From NCBI GenBank assembly GCA_016935885.1, contig JAFGQA010000493.1, positions 1 to 9,986 of the forward strand: a DNA stretch of 9,986 nt, read 5' to 3'. The position numbers and the translations under genes were made by a program. Positions 5,057-9,986 of this stretch are shown here, one piece after another. The DNA comes from Phycisphaerae bacterium. Lineage in GTDB: Bacteria > Planctomycetota > Phycisphaerae > UBA1845 > UTPLA1. The notes under the pieces are model-generated. The model made no database searches. It saw only the letters and a program-made list of their open reading frames with translations, and was not told the DNA's origin. Numbering within the stretch: position 1 is the stretch's first letter; each line of letters starts with the position of its first letter.

Positions 5057-7483
5057 GTGACACGTACGCACACCATCATCGCGCAAGCGGCGTTCGTCCT
5101 ACTCGTCGCCCTTGTGCAGCCGTTGACGGCCCAGGTACGGGGACGAATCGTCCGTGTCGGTCTTTTCGCGGGGGCCCGTCCGATCGTCCGCGGCGGCGAC
5201 TGGTCATTCGCGGAAGTGGAACTGAGTTGGACGGGCAACGAGGCCTTCGACGGCGAGTTGCACGTGGACCAACTGGATCGCGACGGCGACGTGGCGACGT
5301 CCTTCGTACCGGTGAGCCTCGTTCCCACCGGCGAGCCGCGATCGTACGAGGTCTACTTCGTCCCCCACGACGTCGGCCGCAACGACACTGTGCGCGTCAA
5401 GCTGTTCGACGGACGCGGCCGCCTGGTGAAGATGCTTGACGAAGCGGGCAAGGAGGTCAGCGACCTGGTCTCCAAGCCGATCTATGATCTTCCCGCGGAC
5501 GAGTTTCTCATCGTTGACATGACGGTCCCTCGCAAGCTCGCGCACGTCGCATGGCTGGACAGTGGCCGGGTGAACAAAGTTGGTTGGGTGAACGCCAGGA
5601 AGGTCCGTGGCATGTCGCCGGAGGAGTTGCCGTCGCGCTGGGAGGGCCTCGAGGTCGCGGACGCCATCGTTTGGGACAACGCGGATCCTGCCGAATTGTC
5701 GGAGCAGCAGGTGGGCGCCCTCGTGAACTGGGTGAAGGCGGGCGGGCGACTGCTGATCACCGCGGGGAGAGACTGGCAGAATCTGGCGACCTCAACGCTG
5801 GCCGACGCGCTTCCGGTAGCCGTCACCGGCCGCCATCGGGTGACCGAGGCACAGGAGTTCACAGAGATCGTTAATAACGACGATTACGAGAGGATCCTGG
5901 ATAGACATTACAGCAACCACGGGATTTCCCGCTGTCAGATGCGACCGTTGTCCGATGCCCCGCCCATCACAATCCCGATCCCGGCGGACTGCGCAAACCG
6001 CCAGATCGCCTATCGCAGGCTGCTCGGGCGCGGCTCCGTCGCGTTTGTCGGCGCGTCGCTCCGGGAACTCTTGCCGGTACCGCCGAGGATCGCCGGGGAG
6101 CCAGAGGCCGCCGGAGATCGAGGGCCCGTGCCGCCCGATGCGCCTGACTCGCCGGCGAATGATCCGTTCGTGCAGATCTGTGAGGAGGTGGTAGGCCGCA
6201 AACTGCTCGCATTGGCCGAGGTCCAGCGAGAACCGACCAGCCTGATGATGATAGACCGCCAGCCGAGCGACCTGTTCCGGTTGGTCCGCCATTCGGTGGG
6301 GTTTGGGAGTCTCTCCGCCGCATTCTTGGTCTTTGCCGTTCTTTTTGCGATTGCCTACACGCTGATCGCAACGGTTGGCAGCTACTGGTACCTGAACCGC
6401 CGCGCGTGGCGACACCATTGCTGGACGGCCTTCGCCCTGGTTAGTATCGCGGGCGGCATCATCGGTACGGCCATGGTCTGGCTGCTGCGTGGCGTCACCA
6501 CGAAGGTTTGGCAGACCACGATCGTCGACGGCTACGACGGCGATCCCTACGCCTACGCCTCATGCCTGTTTGGCGTAAAGACGCCTGACCATACGCGGCT
6601 GGAGTTGCGGCTGCCGGTGGGTACGCCGGACGAGATCTCGGGACAGCGATTCGGCCCCTTGCGCGCCATGCCCGAGGCCAGTTCCCTGGAGGCGATTGAT
6701 TCAAGGTTCGTTGCTCCGGAGGACTATCGATGTGACGTGCCGCACTGGTGGCTCATCGACGTGCCCGTCCGGGCGACATTGAAGGAGTTTCAGGGTGCCT
6801 GGCACGGCTCGATGGGTGGGACGCTGGACGGCAAGCTTGTGTCGAAAGCGGTCGATCATCCCGTCTTCGAGTATGAATTCGCCGAGGGCAGCTACCTTCG
6901 GAACAGCCTCGGCGTGGACCTGCGGGATTGCTACATTCTTGAGACGAAGACGCCAGAACGACTCACCCTCGATGCCTCCCGTGTTCACTGCTTTTATCTC
7001 GGCGACCTTCCAAAGTCGAGCCCAGGCAACGTGCTCGATGGCAAGCAGATCCGACAAATGCTCTTCTACGAGGAACAGCGGGCGAGCGCCGATGGCCCGC
7101 TCAGTCGCAGGACAAGTTGGCCGTGGTTGAATGACAAGATCAAAACCTGGATCAGAACACTGCCCCACAGTACATTCATCTCCGGTGACGGCGAGCCGCA
7201 GGTCGAGAGGTTGTCCGCGGATTCGGAGTACTACGCAGTCCTGCTGCTATCGGTGTTTGACCTGCTGGATCACGAGGCCCTGGGACAACGAACGGTGCGT
7301 TGCTCGCACGGCAGGTCCCTTGACTGCACGCATCGCCTCACGAGCCGAACCGCGGTGTTGATCGGGTGGTCGGACGAGCCGCCCCCGGCGTTGCTGGAGA
7401 TTGATCGAGCGAAGTACAAGCCGAGCAAATCGCTCACGATCTATCGGTTCGTGATTCCGGTGGAGCGTCCGAGGATATACTAG
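5057..7483 (+). CDS. Secreted/membrane-anchored 808-aa protein beside an ABC ATPase
   Basis: I do not recognise a named family. From GTG 5057 the protein starts with a signal peptide (hydrophobic about 8-22, LTA cleavage near 25). Residues about 28-125 look like an extracytoplasmic beta-sandwich. Residues about 195-335 look like a Rossmann or glutamine-amidotransferase-like fold without visible catalytic residues (VNWVKAGGRLLITAG at 223-237), as in membrane proteins encoded beside ABC-2 transporters. An acidic Pro-rich linker (about 345-370) follows. Two transmembrane helices lie at about 417-444 and 455-477, joined by a short basic loop (NRRAWRHH) that by the positive-inside rule is cytoplasmic. 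The remaining 330 residues should then be extracytoplasmic. The ATPase gene begins 70 bases downstream on the same strand, so an accessory subunit of that transporter is the best inference. Two helices are too few for a permease. No clear Shine-Dalgarno site precedes the GTG. Confidence 0.85.
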   Translation: MTRTHTIIAQAAFVLLVALVQPLTAQVRGRIVRVGLFAGARPIVRGGDWSFAEVELSWTGNEAFDGELHVDQLDRDGDVATSFVPVSLVPTGEPRSYEVYFVPHDVGRNDTVRVKLFDGRGRLVKMLDEAGKEVSDLVSKPIYDLPADEFLIVDMTVPRKLAHVAWLDSGRVNKVGWVNARKVRGMSPEELPSRWEGLEVADAIVWDNADPAELSEQQVGALVNWVKAGGRLLITAGRDWQNLATSTLADALPVAVTGRHRVTEAQEFTEIVNNDDYERILDRHYSNHGISRCQMRPLSDAPPITIPIPADCANRQIAYRRLLGRGSVAFVGASLRELLPVPPRIAGEPEAAGDRGPVPPDAPDSPANDPFVQICEEVVGRKLLALAEVQREPTSLMMIDRQPSDLFRLVRHSVGFGSLSAAFLVFAVLFAIAYTLIATVGSYWYLNRRAWRHHCWTAFALVSIAGGIIGTAMVWLLRGVTTKVWQTTIVDGYDGDPYAYASCLFGVKTPDHTRLELRLPVGTPDEISGQRFGPLRAMPEASSLEAIDSRFVAPEDYRCDVPHWWLIDVPVRATLKEFQGAWHGSMGGTLDGKLVSKAVDHPVFEYEFAEGSYLRNSLGVDLRDCYILETKTPERLTLDASRVHCFYLGDLPKSSPGNVLDGKQIRQMLFYEEQRASADGPLSRRTSWPWLNDKIKTWIRTLPHSTFISGDGEPQVERLSADSEYYAVLLLSVFDLLDHEALGQRTVRCSHGRSLDCTHRLTSRTAVLIGWSDEPPPALLEIDRAKYKPSKSLTIYRFVIPVERPRIY

Positions 7484-7553
7484 AGCCACGTCGAGCGCGG
7501 CCTGGGTATGAGGGATGAAACACGAGGACGACAGAACGTAGCGGGATTGAGCC

Positions 7554-8483
7554 GTGATCATACAGACCATCAACTTGACGAAACGCTACGGCAGACTGGT
7601 CGCGCTGAGCGGCTTGCACCTGAACATCGAACAGGGTGAGTGCCTGGGGTATATCGGCCCCAACGGTGCGGGCAAGACCACGACGATCCGTATCCTCGCG
7701 ACCCTATTGCAGCCAACCTGGGGCGAGGCCAAGGTGTGCGGCTACACGGTGGGCTACCAATCTCGGCTGATCCGCCCGCTGATCGGATACGTGCCGGATT
7801 TCTTTGGCGCGTATGAGGACATGGTCGTCCAGGAGTACCTCGAGTTCTTTGCGGCCGCCTACGACATCCACGGCGATCAGCGCAAGCGCGTCGTCGGTGA
7901 CGTTCTCGAACTGACCGATCTGGCCTACAAACGGGAGGACTACGTCGATTCGCTGTCGCGTGGCATGAAGCAGCGCCTCAGCGTCGCCCGCGTTCTGCTG
8001 CACGACCCCAAGGTCTTGTTTCTGGACGAGCCGGCCAGCGGCCTGGACCCACGGGCACGGATCGAGATGCGCGAACTGCTCAAAGAGCTGCACCGGATGG
8101 GCAAGACCATTATCATCAGTTCGCACATCCTCCACGAGCTTGCCGAGTTGTGTACCACCGTCGGGATCATCGAGCGGGGCGAGTTGATGTTCCATGGGTC
8201 ACTTGACGAGATCATCCGGCGCACCCGGACGGGCACGACGGTGGAGATCAAGGTCCCTGCGCTCGCGGATCGCGCGGTCGCCGTCCTGCAACGCCTCGAA
8301 GCGGTCTCGAAGGTCGAATCCGAGAACGGGCGCCTGTTGGTGTCGCTCAAGGAGGACACCCACGATTTCTCCTTCCTCGCCCTGGCGCTGCTGAAGGCGA
8401 AACTGCCCCTGCAGGAGATCAAGGAAGAACAGGTCAATCTGGAAACAGCCTTCATGCGGCTCACCAAGGGGTTCGTCCAATGA
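7554..8483 (+). CDS. ABC transporter ATP-binding protein (ABC-2 type)
   Basis: The 309-residue protein has all the nucleotide-binding elements: Walker A GPNGAGKTT (35-43), signature LSRGM (134-138), Walker B VLFLDEP (154-160), D-loop SGLD (162-165) and switch His191. At the Q-loop, GYVPDFFGAYEDM has Asp82 where Gln is usual, a variant I recall from ABC-2-type ATPases of this group. Residues about 225-309 form the C-terminal extension common in this class, used in contacts with partners. It would hydrolyse ATP on the cytoplasmic side to power a membrane permease. GTG 7554 fits the family N-terminus (IIQTINLTKRYG) and only a weak purine stretch, GGGA, lies upstream. The 808-residue membrane protein precedes it. 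The stop overlaps an ATG at 8480 (ATGA), normally a sign of a coupled next gene, but no permease follows in the window. Confidence 0.95.
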   Translation: MIIQTINLTKRYGRLVALSGLHLNIEQGECLGYIGPNGAGKTTTIRILATLLQPTWGEAKVCGYTVGYQSRLIRPLIGYVPDFFGAYEDMVVQEYLEFFAAAYDIHGDQRKRVVGDVLELTDLAYKREDYVDSLSRGMKQRLSVARVLLHDPKVLFLDEPASGLDPRARIEMRELLKELHRMGKTIIISSHILHELAELCTTVGIIERGELMFHGSLDEIIRRTRTGTTVEIKVPALADRAVAVLQRLEAVSKVESENGRLLVSLKEDTHDFSFLALALLKAKLPLQEIKEEQVNLETAFMRLTKGFVQ

Positions 8484-8502
8484 GCACCGCGATGGGAAAC
8501 GG

Positions 8503-8606
8503 CGAAACGTCAAAACATCGAGGCGTCGAAACGTCAAAACGTCAAAACATCGAAACGTCGAAAGGTCGAAACATCGAAACGCCAGAACGTCAGAACGTCA
8601 AAACAC
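8503..8606 (+). repeat. 8-bp tandem array, 13 units
   Basis: Thirteen consecutive octamers fit the consensus CGAAACGT with variants at positions 2, 6 and 7: CGAAACGT, CAAAACAT, CGAGGCGT, CGAAACGT, CAAAACGT and so on to CAAAACAC. Two degraded units (8607-8622) follow. Since three units make 24 bases, translation gives an 8-residue repeat of the form ETSKRQNI, the same peptide cyclically shifted in every forward frame. The consensus has no stop on either strand. It begins only 19 bases after the ATPase stop codon. Confidence 0.9.
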
Positions 8607-8785
8607 AGAGATGCCAAGATGCCGGGGCTGATTGCCGTCTTCCGAGTAGAACCGCGACAAGACAACGAGCCGCGGGCTTCAGCTCGCGCGGCCGCTCATT
8701 CGCCTGTGCATCTCCGATCCCTGACGATCAGCTCGGCGGGCGAACCGCGCATTCCAAGGACCTTGTCCCAGCGCCGTCTCGGCTG

Positions 8786-8937
8786 GGGGACCACAGGCGA
8801 GACGCCTGTTTTACTCATGCTGAGAATCCTTGCGGTTCGCGAAGAAGACTGTGGCACCGGCGTCTCGCCGGTGGGCTCACAGGCGGGACGCCCGTGCCAC
8901 AGTTTAGTTGCGGCCGCAGGCCGCGATGTGCCACGGA
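8786..8937 (-). repeat. Hairpin-train repeat family 2, copy B (inverted)
   Basis: The reverse complement aligns with copy A, best over about 105 bases at some 85% by eye. The core 8849-8902 is bounded by CTGTGGCAC and GTGCCACAG and contains CACCGGCG/CGCCGGTG and CACAGGCG/CGCCCGTG hairpins. A hairpin ACAGGCG/CGCCTGT (8793-8809) is perfect here but degraded in copy A. The CTTCGCG/CGCGAAG hairpin of copy A is degraded here (8831-8842). GCGGCC/GGCCGC is kept at 8910-8924. The element ends five bases before the likely start codon of the next gene. Confidence 0.8.
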
Positions 8938-8941
8938 TGTC

Positions 8942-9986
8942 TTGCGACGCGCCGTGCCGCATCTGGTCCTTTGCCTCATCCTGCTCCTCGCCTGTTCCAC
9001 GACGGTGGCTGATGACAGCGACGACACGAAGGACAAGAAGGACAAGGCAGGCGACTTGGCCGAGATGAGACCCACCGAGATCGGTATCCGCTTCACTCCC
9101 GGCATGGCCCGTGCCGCAGCCAAGCAGTTCACCATGGCGATGAAGCCGCGCTACGACCTGGATGACAATCAGACCTCCGAGATCCAGCAGATCATCAGCA
9201 GGGAGTTCATGACGTTCGTCACGAACAACGCCGAGATCGGCCGTGACCTGATCGAAACGATGATTGAGACGGGAATCGAGAACAACGGCGGCTTCTCCAC
9301 GGAGTCCGCTAGAGGATTCGGCAAGATGGCCAAGCCCCTGTTCCCCGCGTTGAGGAGCTTCTTCGCCGAGACCTCCGCCAAGATCGGCAAGAAGATGACC
9401 GTGAAGCAGCGGCTCAAGTTTACCGTCGACGTGACGGCAGCCACGGCGGGGATCGCCGTCTTCGAAGGCCGCATGAAGCGGTGGGAGGAAGGCAAGGCCC
9501 CGGACAACGCCAACCCCTTCTGGGACCCCCCGGAAGGCTCGCCAAGTGCCGAATCTCAACCGGCGGATCCCAACGAAACCCCCGAACACCGCAGCGCCAG
9601 GCAGAACATCGAGCAATGGATCGATCGGCAGATCAACATCGACGAGCGATGGGAAGGTTATGTCGATCAAGCCATCGAGTATTACGGTCTCAATGAACCC
9701 CAGGTGACGGCGGCCAAGGTGATCCTCAAGGACTGTCAGGAGCGTGCGAAACGCATCAAGACACCCGAGTGGCGGGCGGCGATTCTGGAGAACCGCATTG
9801 CCCGCCGCCTCAGTTGGGGGCTCGGCGAGGAAGTGGCTCAGGGTCCCTGGATGTTCAAACTCGAGGCGGAGTACGAAAACCTCCTCAAGCCCATGACCGA
9901 CTTGGAAGCGGAGCTGAAGCATCGTATCGAGGACCTGCCCACCTCCGAACAACGGGCCGCCGCCAAGGCTACTGTGCGAAAGGCCC
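8942..9986 (+). CDS. Secreted helix-rich hypothetical protein, C-terminus beyond window
   Basis: The frame runs to the window edge, so at least 348 residues are present and the end is missing. From TTG 8942 it begins MRRAVPHLVLCLILLLACS, a signal peptide. LLAC is close to a lipobox, while cleavage after TTVA is the alternative. A low-complexity charged linker (DDSDDTKDKKDK) follows. The rest is predicted helical, acidic and lysine-rich. Two segments, YDLDDNQ (about residue 70) and YGLNEPQ (about 249), head long helices and resemble the LTxxQ motif of Spy/CpxP-like periplasmic proteins, and LPTSEQRAAA near the window end resembles the motif's C-terminal helix. That is weak evidence for a Spy/CpxP-like fold. 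GTG 8954 is another start. ATG 9065 would lose the signal peptide, and ATG 8480 would add repeat-derived residues. No Shine-Dalgarno site is visible. Confidence 0.7.
   Translation, partial: MRRAVPHLVLCLILLLACSTTVADDSDDTKDKKDKAGDLAEMRPTEIGIRFTPGMARAAAKQFTMAMKPRYDLDDNQTSEIQQIISREFMTFVTNNAEIGRDLIETMIETGIENNGGFSTESARGFGKMAKPLFPALRSFFAETSAKIGKKMTVKQRLKFTVDVTAATAGIAVFEGRMKRWEEGKAPDNANPFWDPPEGSPSAESQPADPNETPEHRSARQNIEQWIDRQINIDERWEGYVDQAIEYYGLNEPQVTAAKVILKDCQERAKRIKTPEWRAAILENRIARRLSWGLGEEVAQGPWMFKLEAEYENLLKPMTDLEAELKHRIEDLPTSEQRAAAKATVRKA

Larger units (their letters stand above)
8484..8941. other. Repeat-filled gap where a permease gene would be expected
   Basis: ATG 8480 overlaps the ATPase stop and opens a plus-strand frame with no stop through the window end at 9986. 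Its first seven codons are followed at once by an 8-bp tandem array, then a mixed segment (8623-8785), then the hairpin-train repeat. Within the mixed segment, 8672-8695 is a GC-rich imperfect palindrome (GCCGCGGGCTTCAGCTCGCG plus GGC). Translation of this stretch gives repeat-derived, Arg-rich peptide with no domain. In another frame ATG 8619 encodes MPGLIAVFR, resembling the start of ABC-2 permeases, before the similarity ends. I treat the stretch as non-coding or pseudogenic. Confidence 0.55.

Noticed and set aside
4241..5086. Minus-strand open frame of 281 codons
   Set aside because: It is antisense to the MazG-like gene and runs through two repeat groups; the peptide is rich in repeat-derived Gly/Thr/Pro/Arg.
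8503..8606. CRISPR array
   Set aside because: The octamers are contiguous with no spacers, and no cas genes are nearby.
8696..9952. Minus-strand open frame of 418 codons
   Set aside because: It covers the hairpin repeat and lies opposite the plus-strand frame, which has a signal peptide and normal protein composition. The antisense product is Leu/Gly/His/Arg-rich with no motif.

Overview
The window looks like a chromosomal segment from a high-GC bacterium, most likely a member of Planctomycetota. That assignment is inference. It rests on three things: large secreted proteins of planctomycete style (a TPR protein with an embedded metallopeptidase, and an 800-residue periplasmic/membrane protein next to an ABC ATPase), non-ATG starts without clear Shine-Dalgarno sites, and intergenic DNA packed with GC-rich hairpin repeats of a kind I recall from planctomycete genomes. 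I see no rRNA, tRNA, CRISPR array, transposase, integrase or phage gene.

Layout. 1-816 is non-coding: one copy of a 115-bp dispersed repeat (72-187), a pair of competing hairpins (300-338), a 100-bp inverted repeat (495-594) and a cluster of short perfect palindromes (645-787). A good sigma70-type promoter (817-846) then drives a secreted TPR/peptidase-MA protein (853-3810), possibly from a leaderless transcript. 3811-4252 holds a second, inverted copy of the same repeat inside a MITE-like unit with terminal inverted repeats (3958-4162), and a putative promoter. A short MazG-like pyrophosphohydrolase with a cysteine-rich tail follows (4253-4543). 4544-5056 is again repeat-rich.

The second half is an envelope/transport region: an 808-residue membrane-anchored protein (5057-7483), 70 bases, then an ABC transporter ATPase (7554-8483). 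The membrane permease expected next is absent. Instead the ATPase stop overlaps an ATG (ATGA), and the frame runs into thirteen 8-bp tandem repeats (8503-8606) and an inverted copy (8786-8937) of the hairpin-train repeat found at 4831-4978. A secreted, helix-rich hypothetical protein follows and runs off the window end (8942-9986). The frame opened at 8480 stays open to the window end, so a fused reading is formally possible.

All five genes lie on the plus strand. The 808-residue protein and the ATPase probably act together in an ABC-2-type export or envelope function; the other genes have no evident functional link. No complete new system is evident. The most interesting signals are the repeats: hairpins sharing a stem-loop grammar with compensatory changes, short tandem arrays whose unit length makes them read alike in all forward frames, and what may be a permease start replaced by repeats.
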